A stretch of DNA of 64,000 nucleotides from Nocardia transvalensis (GCF_015477765.1 NZ_JADLQQ010000011.1:62001-126000); one strand, 5' to 3'. Positions 8,414-16,789 are shown, counted from the stretch's first letter. Translations and numbers: made by a program. The notes: generated by a model not told the origin, from the sequence alone.

Positions 8414-8436
8414 ATATCACCCTCGAACAAGGCAAA

Positions 8437-8461
8437 GGCTCTCCCTGAGCAGGGGAGAGCC
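8437..8461 (-). terminator. Terminator of the tRNA Glu-Asp-Phe unit
   Basis: On the minus strand GGCTCTCCC, a 7-nt loop and GGGAGAGCC form a perfect 9-bp stem followed by TTTGCCTTG. It starts 9 nt after the 3' end of tRNA-Phe. Confidence 0.8.
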
Positions 8462-8469
8462 TGAGAGGG

Positions 8470-8543
8470 TGGCCAAGGCCGGGATCGAACCGGCGACCTT
8501 CCGCTTTTCAGGCGGACGCTCGTACCAACTGAGCTACCTGGCC
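8470..8543 (-). tRNA. tRNA-Phe (GAA)
   Basis: A 74-nt cloverleaf with acceptor GGCCAGG/CTTGGCC, D-arm AGCTCAGTTGGT, anticodon loop CTGAAAA (anticodon GAA) and T-arm GGTTCGATCCC. CCA is not encoded. Last gene of a Glu-Asp-Phe cluster. Confidence 0.95.
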
Positions 8544-8577
8544 GGGGCACCCGAACCGAATGCCTAAGCATAACTTG

Positions 8578-8651
8578 CGACCCTGACGGGACTCGAACCC
8601 GCGACCTCCGCCGTGACAGGGCGGCGCGCTAACCAACTGCGCCACAGGGCC
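8578..8651 (-). tRNA. tRNA-Asp (GTC)
   Basis: A 74-nt cloverleaf with acceptor GGCCCTG/CAGGGTC, anticodon loop CTGTCAC (anticodon GTC) and T-arm GGGTTCGAGTCCC. Middle gene of the cluster, 34 nt upstream of tRNA-Phe. Confidence 0.95.
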
Positions 8652-8679
8652 TTGCTCTGCTCCAACGGTGTTGCCACCG

Positions 8680-8752
8680 TACCCCCTACGGGATTCGAAC
8701 CCGCGCTACCGCCTTGAAAGGGCGGCGTCCTAGGCCGCTAGACGAAGGGGGC
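8680..8752 (-). tRNA. tRNA-Glu (TTC)
   Basis: A 73-nt cloverleaf with acceptor GCCCCCT/AGGGGGT, anticodon loop CTTTCAA (anticodon TTC) and T-arm GGGTTCGAATCCC. First gene of the minus-strand tRNA cluster. Confidence 0.95.
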
Positions 8753-8874
8753 CCGCCGGATGTCTCCGGTCCGTTTCTCAACGGCTTCCGTTGGGAGCCC
8801 GGATAGCTTATGACAGCCCGAGCGGGATTCCCAAATCGGCTGGTCAGAGGCCCAACTGCGACCTGGACAGCCGA

Positions 8875-9534
8875 TCACACACCGAGATCCTCCATCCGCG
8901 CGGACGCCCGCCAGCCGCTGTGCCGGAACTCGTCGAGCCACTCGGGGGTGGCCATGGACTCGACGATGACCTCGAGCGCCTCGGTGAATCGGGTCCGCAG
9001 ATCGGACCCGCCACCGAGCAGGTCGATGATGTAGCGCTGCCCGGCCAGGGCGGCGGTGAGGGTGCGCGTGAACCGGTCCGGGTCGGCGTCGGGCCGCAGC
9101 TGCTTCTGCTCGATGGCCCGCACGGCCAGCAGCCGGGTCGACCTGCCCAGGATGCGCCCGCCGCCGGCCTGGACGTCCCGATAGAACTCCGGCTCGATGA
9201 CGAGCCGGAATTCGGCCTGGATGATGATGTCGTTCTCGAGTCGCAGCGCGACCTCGTCGACCATCCCGTGCAGGACGTCCAGCGGCCCGAGATCGGTTCG
9301 AGCGAGCCACCTTTCGGTGGTCGCCCGGTACCGTTCGACGGCGGCGTCCAGTACCGCGCGTGCCAGGTCCTCCTTCGAGTCGAAGTGGAAGTACATCGCC
9401 CCCTTGGTGGCGCGCGATCCTTCCAATATGCGGTTCAGCGATGCCGCGGCATAGCCGCTCTTCCCGAATTCAACGGCGGCGGACCTGATGATCGCCGCAC
9501 GTGTCCGGCGGGCCCGCTCTTGCTGCCGTGCCAT
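8875..9534 (-). CDS. TetR-family regulator, gamma-butyrolactone-receptor-like (ArpA/ScbR type)
   Basis: A 219-residue repressor-like protein. The N-terminal helix-turn-helix (about 5-60) reads TRAAIIRSAAVEFGKSGY, then ATKGAMYFHFDSKEDLA. That is the signature of the ArpA/ScbR gamma-butyrolactone receptor branch rather than of generic TetR proteins. The C-terminal ~150 residues would form the ligand pocket. The ATG at 9534 is chosen from the family start (MARQxERAxxTR), with GGAGG about 11 nt upstream; a longer reading frame is open but implausible. No butyrolactone synthase (AfsA) gene is in the window, so the ligand and targets are unknown. A dyad at 9675-9704 may be its own operator. Confidence 0.8.
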   Translation of the reverse strand: MARQQERARRTRAAIIRSAAVEFGKSGYAAASLNRILEGSRATKGAMYFHFDSKEDLARAVLDAAVERYRATTERWLARTDLGPLDVLHGMVDEVALRLENDIIIQAEFRLVIEPEFYRDVQAGGGRILGRSTRLLAVRAIEQKQLRPDADPDRFTRTLTAALAGQRYIIDLLGGGSDLRTRFTEALEVIVESMATPEWLDEFRHSGWRASARMEDLGV

Positions 9535-9674
9535 GCTCGAAACGCCTCCGAAGCTACTTGCCGCCGGAGGACCCCCCATTGAGAACGGTCCTCGACGCGA
9601 AGTTATGAGATTTTCAATTACTTCAACTCGGGCTATCGCCCGGTTTTCAGACTTTGGGTACGAAAAATCGCGAG

Positions 9675-9704
9675 AAACTAGAAGCACACCAGGTGGTATA
9701 GTTT
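9675..9704. promoter_or_regulatory. Operator-like dyad upstream of the GBL-receptor-like gene
   Basis: An imperfect dyad has outer arms AAACTA (9675-9680) and TAGTTT (9699-9704) and an inner CACC-A-GGTG (687-695). The general form resembles autoregulatory elements bound by ArpA/ScbR proteins. It also contains TATAGT (9697-9702), a possible plus-strand -10. The two arm pairs have slightly different centres, so the assignment is tentative. Confidence 0.4.
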
Positions 9705-9708
9705 TCGA

Positions 9709-9752
9709 CGCCCGGGTGCGCTGCAGGGGGTGCGCACCCGGGCGTTTTCTTC
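9709..9752 (+). terminator. Orphan intrinsic terminator
   Basis: A perfect 13-bp stem (CGCCCGGGTGCGC at 9709-9721 with 9732-9744) has a 10-nt loop and is followed by TTTTCTTCGTCT. It is a textbook rho-independent terminator on the plus strand, yet no plus-strand gene lies upstream. A short RNA from the AT-rich pocket could end here. Confidence 0.7.
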
Positions 9753-10479
9753 GTCTCGGATCAGCCTCCTGCGACGCGGTCTCCAGGGCATCGCGAACGG
9801 CCAGACCGGTCGCGACACGTTCGGGCACATCAACCATAGGCCGAATCCCATCTCGCCGGGGTACTCCCGGTTCTTGCGGAATTCACCAAGCGGTCACCGT
9901 ACCTCGAAACGGCGCGCGACGTGCGGCGTACCGGCAAGTCAGTTCGCTGGATTGCCTTTCGTCCCTTATGGCAAATACTCCGCTACCGTTTGGGTGATTG
10001 GCGCCTTTCGCGAATTCCGCCGCGCCCCAGGACCGTTCACGGCCGGCCCGGCACTCCCCTGCCGCCCGGCCGCCGACCCCGTCCACCCACCCGCCCGGGC
10101 GCCGGCTCCCGGGTCGCTTCTCCGCCACTGCCAAACCTCCGATACCAATCGTGTTGCCACGCACCACGATTGGAAGATGTTTACATATTTCCGCTGTGAA
10201 ACAAATTGGGAACCAAAGCGATTGCCCCCGGCTTCGGTCCGCCGCCGCGGGCACCCTGCTGCTTGCGGACGTATCGTCGGGCCGCCCGCACACGTATCAC
10301 CCAAGTGCCATGGCGCGCCGAAGTTCCGGGCCGAGGCATACCGGGAGCCCGTGCGTCAGGGGATGCCGAGGCCTGGGCGGCGGGCCCGGCAAGACGCGGC
10401 ACCGAGCCGGCGATGGTTGCCGGTCGCCGCGGGCCTACCAGGGCAAACGACCGCATCCCGAGAGACGAACGGATACCGG

Positions 10480-10509
10480 TTACCACTTGTGCGCGACGCA
10501 CACTAGACT
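10480..10509 (+). promoter_or_regulatory. tRNA-Lys promoter
   Basis: TTACCA (10480-10485), an 18-bp spacer and TAGACT (10504-10509) lie 10 nt upstream of the tRNA 5' end. Confidence 0.6.
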
Positions 10510-10519
10510 TGCCCACCGC

Positions 10520-10592
10520 GCCCCTATAGCTCAGTTGGTAGAGCTACGGACTTTTAATCCGCAGGTCCCAGGTTCGAGCCCTGGTGGGGGCA
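10520..10592 (+). tRNA. tRNA-Lys (TTT)
   Basis: A 73-nt cloverleaf with acceptor GCCCCTA/TGGGGGC, D-arm AGCTCAGTTGGTAGAGC, anticodon loop CTTTTAA (anticodon TTT) and T-arm AGGTTCGAGCCCT. CCA is not encoded. Confidence 0.95.
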
Positions 10593-10600
10593 CCCGTCAC

Positions 10601-10634
10601 GTCGGGCCGGAGCGAGCAGTCGTTCCGGCCCGAC
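10601..10634 (+). terminator. tRNA-Lys terminator hairpin
   Basis: GTCGGGCCGGA (10601-10611) pairs perfectly with 10624-10634 across a 12-nt loop. No T-run follows. The position just after the tRNA supports a terminator. Confidence 0.6.
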
Positions 10635-10741
10635 GGCGTTACAGGCACAGCCTGGCAAATCCCGCTCCCCGGCGTCGACGGGATCGCTTACTGTGGGGCT
10701 CGACCGGTAGTTACCGGCTCACTCACGAGAGAGGCGGAGCT

Positions 10742-11332
10742 ATGACTTCCTTCGATGACCTGCTCTCCCAAGTCCCGATCGGGCAGATCGCCACGAAGCT
10801 CGGCGTCGACGAGGCGACCGCGCAGAGCGTGGTGTCCAAGGCCCTGCCGGTGTTGCTCGGCGGGCTCCAGGCAAAAACCGGCAACCCCGCGCAGGAACAG
10901 AAGCTGCAGGGTCTGGTCGATCAGAATCAGGACGAGAATCTGCTCGCCGGTGGGGTCGACATCGATCAGGTCGACGTGAACACCGGCGAGCGAATCGTCG
11001 ACGACGTCTTCGGCTCCGACAAGAACACCGTCATCAATGCCCTGGGCGCGACCGGTGACTCGGGCGGCAACGATCTGGTCGCCAAGGTGCTGCCGATCCT
11101 GGCCCCGATCGTGCTGGCGTATCTCGGCAAGCAGATGGGCGGCCAGGGCGGCGCGGCCGAACAGACCGGGGGTGGCAACGGAGCGCTCGCGGAGATCCTC
11201 GGCGGCCTGCTCGGCGGCGCCGCCGGTGGTAAGAGCGGCGGCCTGGGCGGTGCGCTCTCCGACGCGCTGGGCAAGAACGCCGGGGGCGTGCTGGGCAACG
11301 TGCTGGGTGGTTTGCTGAAGGGCAAGCGCTGA
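10742..11332 (+). CDS. DUF937 family protein
   Basis: A 196-residue protein with an N-terminal DUF937-type helical region (MTSFDDLLSQVPIGQIATKLGVDE, then KALPVLLGGLQ and DLVAKVLPILAPIVLAYLGKQ, about 1-135). A glycine-rich, weakly hydrophobic C-terminal tail is built of GGLLGG-like repeats (about 140-196). The DUF937 fold is described as YidB-like; the biochemical role is unknown. The ATG follows GAGAGGCGGAG. The gene stands alone with its own terminator, between tRNA-Lys and the desaturase. Confidence 0.8.
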   Translation: MTSFDDLLSQVPIGQIATKLGVDEATAQSVVSKALPVLLGGLQAKTGNPAQEQKLQGLVDQNQDENLLAGGVDIDQVDVNTGERIVDDVFGSDKNTVINALGATGDSGGNDLVAKVLPILAPIVLAYLGKQMGGQGGAAEQTGGGNGALAEILGGLLGGAAGGKSGGLGGALSDALGKNAGGVLGNVLGGLLKGKR

Positions 11333-11373
11333 GAGCTCGATCACCTCGAGACACCTCTCGATTCGCGTCATGC

Positions 11374-11407
11374 AAACCGCCCGCCGCCCTTGCCGCGGGC
11401 GGTTTTT
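11374..11407 (+). terminator. Intrinsic terminator after DUF937
   Basis: AAACCGCCCGC (11374-11384) pairs with GCGGGCGGTTT (11395-11405) across a 10-nt loop, and the T-run continues to 11407. Confidence 0.85.
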
Positions 11408-11540
11408 CAAGCCGCGGCTAACACCTCGGCGCGCAGGACGATAGTTACCGAGCGGCGGATGACACGCTTACACTCGGAAGTATCGGGAATGCGCCGACTA
11501 GGCCGTATGAGTTCGATCACGGACACTGTTAAGTCACTCT

Positions 11541-11576
11541 GATGCGTTTCGCATCACACCTACGGTGTCGTAAGGT
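11541..11576 (+). promoter_or_regulatory. Desaturase promoter with two dyads
   Basis: TTCGCA (11548-11553), a 17-bp spacer and TAAGGT (11571-11576) form a plausible promoter about 70 nt upstream of the desaturase. Two perfect inverted repeats overlie it: GATGCG-TTT-CGCATC (11541-11555) across the -35, and ACACC-TAC-GGTGT (11556-11568) in the spacer. They are likely operators of a fatty-acid regulator. The rest of 11408-11540 shows nothing else clear. Confidence 0.5.
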
Positions 11577-11647
11577 ATGAGGCCGCGACGGCACGACCTC
11601 AGGGGGTCGACGAGCAAGACGCACGACAACATCGAAGGGCGCACTTT

Positions 11648-12631
11648 ATGGCAAGGGATCTGACTCAACTCGAACTGCTGACGGAGTTGGAGCCGGTTGC
11701 CGAGGAGAACGTCAACCGCCACCTCACGCTGGCAAAAGATTGGAATCCGCACGACTACGTGCCGTGGGACGATGGCCGCAACTTCGCGGCGCTCGGGGGC
11801 GTCGACTGGGATCCTTCACAGTCGAAGCTGAGTGAGGTCGCCAAGGCGGCCATGATCACCAACCTGCTCACCGAGGACAATCTGCCCTCCTACCACCGCG
11901 AGATCGCCGAGAACTTCTCTCAGGACGGCGCCTGGGGAACGTGGGTGGGCCGCTGGACCGCGGAAGAGAACCGCCACGGCATCGTCATGCGCGACTACCT
12001 GGTGGTGACCCGCGGCGTGGATCCTGTCGCCCTGGAAGAGGCGCGCATGGTGCACATGACCAACGGCTTCGCGTCGCCGGTCGATCAGCTGCCCGAGGGG
12101 CAGGCCGGATTCCTGTACTCGGTCGCGTACGTGACCTTCCAGGAGTTGGCCACCCGCGTCAGCCACCGCAACACCGGCAAGGTCTGCGACGACCCGATCG
12201 CCGACCGCATGCTGCAGCGCGTCGCCGCCGACGAGAACCTGCACATGATCTTCTACCGCAACATGTGCGGTGCGGCCCTGGATCTGGTGCCCGACCAGGC
12301 CATCGAGGCGATCGACCTGATCCTCGAGAACTTCCAGATGCCCGGCGCCGGAATGCCCAACTTCCGCCGCAACGGCGTGCTCATGGCCAAGCACGGCATC
12401 TACGACCTGCGCCAGCACCTGGAAGAGGTGGTGCAGCCGGTACTGAAGAAGTGGCGCATCTTCGAACGCGACGACTTCACCGCCCGTGGCGAGCAGACCC
12501 GCGAGCGCCTCGGCCTGTATCTGGAAAAGCTGAGCAAGGACGTGGTGAAGTTCGAGGAGCAGCGCGACCGCATGCTCGCCCGCGAGGCCGCCAAGCGCGA
12601 ACGCGAACTGGCCGGCAGCGCCGCCCGCTGA
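11648..12631 (+). CDS. desA1: Acyl-ACP desaturase (DesA-type diiron enzyme)
   Basis: A 327-residue soluble diiron desaturase like M. tuberculosis DesA1 (Rv0824c), introducing a double bond into ACP-bound acyl chains, probably for mycolate or membrane lipid synthesis. Diiron ligands are visible as E76 (LTEDNLPSYH), the E107-x-x-H110 motif in AEENRHG, and the second E196-x-x-H199 motif in DENLHM. The C-terminus (about 285-327) is a charged helix. It has its own promoter with operator-like dyads. The next gene is dus, as in M. tuberculosis. Confidence 0.9.
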   Translation: MARDLTQLELLTELEPVAEENVNRHLTLAKDWNPHDYVPWDDGRNFAALGGVDWDPSQSKLSEVAKAAMITNLLTEDNLPSYHREIAENFSQDGAWGTWVGRWTAEENRHGIVMRDYLVVTRGVDPVALEEARMVHMTNGFASPVDQLPEGQAGFLYSVAYVTFQELATRVSHRNTGKVCDDPIADRMLQRVAADENLHMIFYRNMCGAALDLVPDQAIEAIDLILENFQMPGAGMPNFRRNGVLMAKHGIYDLRQHLEEVVQPVLKKWRIFERDDFTARGEQTRERLGLYLEKLSKDVVKFEEQRDRMLAREAAKRERELAGSAAR

Positions 12632-12753
12632 CGCCACCACCCCACCCCGCGTGACGCCCGCGCCCCGGCGCCACGCCGCCCCTTCAGATACTCGTCGCAC
12701 CCCGCGGACCGGTGTCACCCGCCGCGGGGTGCGACGTCACCGTGCCCCGCGGG

Positions 12754-12898
12754 CCCGGCATCGCCGATCCACAGATCTGCCGTCATCCAACCCGCAGATC
12801 CCGGCATCGCTCGACCGCGGGTTTCGGCATTGCTCGACCCACAGGTCCCGGCATCGCTCAACTCGCACATCCCGGCATCGCTCGGCCCGCACAATCCC
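12754..12898. repeat. Six degenerate 21-25 nt tandem units
   Basis: The GGCAT (once GTCAT) landmark recurs at 12757, 12782, 12803, 12826, 12850 and 12874. A typical unit is CATCCCGGCATCGCTC plus a variable tail. Read on the minus strand the unit (GATGCCGGGATG, then CGAGTTGA) matches the plus-strand array at 8188-8271. The array sits between desA and dus; the rest of 12632-12970 holds no gene. Confidence 0.75.
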
Positions 12899-12970
12899 GA
12901 CGTGCTGTTGGCCGGGACCTCCCCCGGGCGTGATCCGGGGCACTTCGGCTCGGATGGGAAACTGGGAATC

Positions 12971-14119
12971 ATGACCGTGGCGCTCGAGACCGAGAACGAC
13001 TTGCGGATCGGCCCCTATCCGGTCGATCCGCCGGTTGTGCTCGCACCGATGGCCGGGATCACCAATGTGGCGTTCCGGACGCTGTGCCGGGAGTTCGGCA
13101 GTGCCACCTCGATCTATGTGTGCGAGATGATCACCGCCCGGGCGGTGGTGGAGCGCAACGAGAAGACGCTGCACATGATGTCGTTCGGCCCGGACGAGCA
13201 TCCCCGGTCGATGCAGCTGTACGGCGTGGACCCGGCCACCATCGGTGAGGCCGTGCGGATCATCGTCGGCGAGGGCTGGGCCGATCACGTCGATCTGAAC
13301 CTGGGCTGCCCGGTCCCGAAGGTGACCCGGCTCGGTGGCGGGGCCGCGCTGCCGTACAAGCGGCGGCTGTTCGAGGCGATCGTGCGCGCGATGGTGAGCG
13401 CCGCCGAGCCCGCGGGCGTGCCGGTCACGGTGAAGTTCCGCATCGGCATCGACGACGACCACATCACCTACCTGGATGCCGGACGCATCGCGGAGGCCGA
13501 GGGAGCCGCGGCGGTGGCCCTGCATGCCCGCACCGCGGCGCAGCGGTATTCCGGGGAGGCCGACTGGTCGGCGATCGCCCGGCTCAAGGAGGCGGTCACC
13601 ACCATTCCGGTGCTGGGCAACGGCGATATCTTCAGCGCCGACGATGCCGTGCGCATGATGGCCGAAACCGGTTGCGACGGTGTGGTGGTCGGCCGCGGCT
13701 GCCTCGGCCGTCCGTGGCTGTTCGCCGAACTGCAGGCCGCACTGCGCGGCGAACCGGTGCCGGCGGGCCCGAATCTGGGCCGCGTGAGCGAGATCCTGTA
13801 CCGCCACGCCGCCCTGCTGGCCGACCATTTCGGCGAGGACAAGGGCATGCGTGATCTGCGCAAGCACATGGCCTGGTACCTGATGGGCTTCCCGGTGGGC
13901 GCCGAGCTGCGCCGCCGCTTCGCCACCGTCTCCACCCTCACCGAACTTCAGGACCTCATCGCCCAACTGGACCCCACCGCGCCCTTCCCGAAGGACGCCG
14001 AGGGCCCGCGCGGCCGCCAGGGCTCCCCCGGCAAGGTCAGCCTTCCCCACGGCTGGCTCGACGACCCCGAGGACGCGACCGTCCCCTGCGCCGCCGACGT
14101 GATGCACTCGGGCGGCTGA
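12971..14119 (+). CDS. dus: tRNA-dihydrouridine synthase (DusB-like)
   Basis: A 382-residue FMN-dependent enzyme that reduces uridines to dihydrouridine in the tRNA D-loop. TIM-barrel motifs are VLAPMAGITNVAFR near residue 20, DLNLGCPVPKV with catalytic C113, VTVKFRIG, HARTAAQRYSG and GNGDI. A helical tRNA-binding C-terminal domain (about 245-350) follows, then a proline/charge-rich tail. The ATG at 12971 is the family-consistent start; upstream in-frame codons run back through the repeat array and are unlikely to be translated. Equivalent to Rv0823c. Confidence 0.92.
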   Translation: MTVALETENDLRIGPYPVDPPVVLAPMAGITNVAFRTLCREFGSATSIYVCEMITARAVVERNEKTLHMMSFGPDEHPRSMQLYGVDPATIGEAVRIIVGEGWADHVDLNLGCPVPKVTRLGGGAALPYKRRLFEAIVRAMVSAAEPAGVPVTVKFRIGIDDDHITYLDAGRIAEAEGAAAVALHARTAAQRYSGEADWSAIARLKEAVTTIPVLGNGDIFSADDAVRMMAETGCDGVVVGRGCLGRPWLFAELQAALRGEPVPAGPNLGRVSEILYRHAALLADHFGEDKGMRDLRKHMAWYLMGFPVGAELRRRFATVSTLTELQDLIAQLDPTAPFPKDAEGPRGRQGSPGKVSLPHGWLDDPEDATVPCAADVMHSGG

Positions 14120-14306
14120 TCGTCGGCCGTCGACAGCACGCCCGTTTTGGGACGGGATGGGTAGCTTGCGCCGTGTCCGGTGGCCGATCGTGGCTCAATC
14201 GTTATCATGGCGGAGGCCGGTGATCATGTTGTAGCAGCAAGTGGTCGCGGCGCCGGGTCGATTCACAGGGTTCGGCCTGCGGTGAAGAGTGAAGTGAGGT
14301 TCGTTG

Positions 14307-16727
14307 GTGGGTGACGACGATCGGCACGGGCAGCCGCCCGAGCCCGGAGGTCGCGTCCCCTGGGAGCGCTACTCCACAGGCGACCCTGCCCACGAGGCCG
14401 ACCACTCCGGACGCCGCAACCGCTACGCCGACGAATCCCCGTCCGCCGAACCGCTCACGGTCCACGATCTCGTCCAGAAGGTCGACAACGAGCGAACCCG
14501 CCACCACGGCTCCAGCGGCCGCCACGGCGCTCACGCCGACCCCGTCCCCCCCGGTGTCGCCGACATGCCGACCGACACCGCCCTCCCGATAAACCCCACC
14601 CCCTCCCGCGCCCCCGCCGCCGACGACGCGCGCACACCCTTCCGCACGCCCTCTACCGACAACTCCCCCAACGCCTTCCGCGCACCGACCGCAGACGACT
14701 CCGGCGGCCCCTCGCGCGCCCCCGTTCCCGACAGTGCCTACGGCACGCGCGCGCACGCCGCCGACAACACCGTCGCAGGCTTGCGCGGACCGGCCGAGGA
14801 CGACACACGACGTCCCTCCCGCGCCCCCGGCGCTGACGATGCCCGCCGAGCATCTCGTGCACCGGCCACGGGCGACGATGGCGGGCCTACGCGCGCACCG
14901 GCTTCCGGGGCCTCGCGAGCACCTGCTTCCGGTGAGGCTCCTACTGCCTTCCATGCACCGGCGGGTGATGACACTCGCGGCGGTCGGCAGGCGCCTCCGT
15001 CTGGCAAGGGGGCCAAGGGGTTTCGGGCGGCTGCGGGCGATGAGGCGCCCACGGCTCTGTATGCGCCTGCGGACGTCGAGACGGACCCGGAGGGTGCGTC
15101 GGCCATTGCCGATCATGTGACCGATGTCCTTCCCGCTCCGGATGTCGACGAGACTTCGGGGCGGCGGCGGTCGGCGAAACCGGAAGCCGTTGGGAAGCAG
15201 CAGTTGTCGCGGCTGGCGGCGAATCGGCAGCGGCGGGTTCGGCGGTTGCGGCTGATTTCGCGCAGTGCGACCGCGGCGTGCGCGGTGCTGACACTCGTGC
15301 TGACGGGGGCGGGGTGGAATTACCTGCGCGCCACCGATCATGGGTTCAATCGGGTGGCCGCGGTGGACGAGAACTCCGCCGATATCGTGAATCCGGGCGG
15401 GCAGCTCGGTGATGAGAACTTCCTGATCATCGGCAACGACACCCGGGCGGGCGCGGACGGCCAACTGGGCGCGGGCACCACCGACGACGCCGAGGGGGCG
15501 CGTGCGGACACCGTCATGCTGGTGAACATCCCGGAGAACCGGCAGCGGGTGGTCGTGGTCTCCTTCCCCCGCGACCTGGACATCTCCCGCCCCTCCTGCG
15601 AGGGCTGGGACAACGAGAACCGCCGCTACACCGGCACCACGTTCCCGGCGGCCATGGGCGACAAGCTCAATGCCGTCTACGCCCTCGGCGGCCCCAAATG
15701 CCTGACCGCGGTGATCACCAAGCTGTCCGGCCTGAAGATCAATCACTTCATCGGCTTGGACTTCAGCGGATTCCAGTCGATGGTGGACACCGTCGGCGGC
15801 GTCGAGGTCTGCACCAGCAAGCCACTTGTCGACGAGGAACTCGGCACCATCCTGCCCACGCCGGGCAAGCAGACCATCAACGGAACCACCGCGCTGGACT
15901 ATGTGCGAGCCCGCCACGTGCAGGGTGAATTCCGCAGCGACTACGACCGCATCAACCGCCAGCAGCGCTTCATGTCATCGCTGCTGCGCAGTGCGCTGTC
16001 GAACAAGACGCTGTTCGATCCGGGCAAGATGAACGCCTTCATCAACGCCTTCACCGGACACGCGCTGATGGACAACGTCAAAACCAACGACCTGCTCACC
16101 CTGGGCCGTTCACTGCAGAAGGTGGACGCGGGTGCGATCACGTTCCTGACCGTGCCCACCGCCGGAACCACCTCCTACGGCAACGAGATTCCGCGCGAAC
16201 AGGACATCAAGGCGATCTTCACCGCGGTCATCGACGACCAGCCGCTGCCCGGTGAGAAGAAGCCGGTCGCACCGCCCACCACCACCGCACCGCCCGCACC
16301 CCGTCAGCTGACCGCGGTCGACCCGAGCACGGTCTCGGTGCAGGTGTCCAACGGCTCCGGGATGACCGGGGTGGCGGCCACGGCCGCAAACAAGCTGTCC
16401 AATCAGGGTTTTCAGATCTACAACGTCGGAAACTACGCGGGCGGAAACATTTCCACCACCAAGGTGCGCTATGCGGCGGGCCACGAGGCCGAGGCGGCGA
16501 CGGTGGCCTCCGCGATTCCGGGCGCGACACTGGAGGCCGCCTCGGGTCTCGGCAGCATCGTCGAGGTCGCCCTGGGCGCCGATTACACGGGCACGATCCG
16601 CACGCCGGTGGCCTTCGGCAGCACACTTCCGGCGGTGCCCACGACCACCGGCGGTGCACCGGAGACCCCTGTCACACTGCCGTCGGACCTCGAGCACGTC
16701 AACGCCGCCGACGACCTGTGCAAGTAA
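14307..16727 (+). CDS. LytR-CpsA-Psr (LCP) cell-wall ligase with long repeat-rich cytoplasmic region
   Basis: An 806-residue type II membrane protein predicted to transfer polyprenyl-phosphate-linked glycopolymer (arabinogalactan) to peptidoglycan. In order: a charged N-terminus, a disordered segment of ~12-residue repeats (about 102-235), a basic stretch, one TM helix (about 321-339), the LCP catalytic domain (about 369-590, with NDTRAG, ADTVMLV, SFPRD, DYVRARH, RINRQQRF), a proline linker and a LytR_C domain (about 677-758, VSVQVSNGSGMTGVA). The GTG follows GAAGTGAGG; a TTG directly before it is the alternative. Equivalent to Rv0822c but with a much expanded N-terminus. Confidence 0.88.
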   Translation: MGDDDRHGQPPEPGGRVPWERYSTGDPAHEADHSGRRNRYADESPSAEPLTVHDLVQKVDNERTRHHGSSGRHGAHADPVPPGVADMPTDTALPINPTPSRAPAADDARTPFRTPSTDNSPNAFRAPTADDSGGPSRAPVPDSAYGTRAHAADNTVAGLRGPAEDDTRRPSRAPGADDARRASRAPATGDDGGPTRAPASGASRAPASGEAPTAFHAPAGDDTRGGRQAPPSGKGAKGFRAAAGDEAPTALYAPADVETDPEGASAIADHVTDVLPAPDVDETSGRRRSAKPEAVGKQQLSRLAANRQRRVRRLRLISRSATAACAVLTLVLTGAGWNYLRATDHGFNRVAAVDENSADIVNPGGQLGDENFLIIGNDTRAGADGQLGAGTTDDAEGARADTVMLVNIPENRQRVVVVSFPRDLDISRPSCEGWDNENRRYTGTTFPAAMGDKLNAVYALGGPKCLTAVITKLSGLKINHFIGLDFSGFQSMVDTVGGVEVCTSKPLVDEELGTILPTPGKQTINGTTALDYVRARHVQGEFRSDYDRINRQQRFMSSLLRSALSNKTLFDPGKMNAFINAFTGHALMDNVKTNDLLTLGRSLQKVDAGAITFLTVPTAGTTSYGNEIPREQDIKAIFTAVIDDQPLPGEKKPVAPPTTTAPPAPRQLTAVDPSTVSVQVSNGSGMTGVAATAANKLSNQGFQIYNVGNYAGGNISTTKVRYAAGHEAEAATVASAIPGATLEAASGLGSIVEVALGADYTGTIRTPVAFGSTLPAVPTTTGGAPETPVTLPSDLEHVNAADDLCK

Positions 16728-16789
16728 CCGGCGCTCACCTGCGTCGATGTGGCTAGCCACGGGCAACACCAGTGGTTCACCCACCGTTC

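Larger units (their letters stand above)
7816..8436. other. Gene-free intergenic region
   Basis: About 620 bp with no convincing reading frame. The left part (7860-8060) is relatively AT-rich and C-rich on the plus strand. The right part holds the 8188-8271 repeat array and the GC-palindrome block at 8353-8413. I see no promoter I would defend. Confidence 0.6.
9535..10479. other. Gene-poor region upstream of the TetR gene
   Basis: About 945 bp with several long but mutually overlapping open frames, none with recognisable protein character. 9600-9705 is an AT-rich pocket holding a small hairpin (CGGGC-TATC-GCCCG at 9629-9642, then GGTTTT), an operator-like dyad and an orphan terminator. A second AT-rich patch lies near 10160-10215. 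I see no further gene. Confidence 0.5.

Noticed and set aside
8107..8571. Open frames over the repeat, terminator and tRNA-Phe region
   Set aside because: They run through a tRNA gene and GC hairpins; composition explains the lack of stops.
9730..10506. Long plus-strand frame (258 codons) before tRNA-Lys
   Set aside because: Rich in Pro/Arg with no domain character, and competing frames on both strands look equally non-coding.
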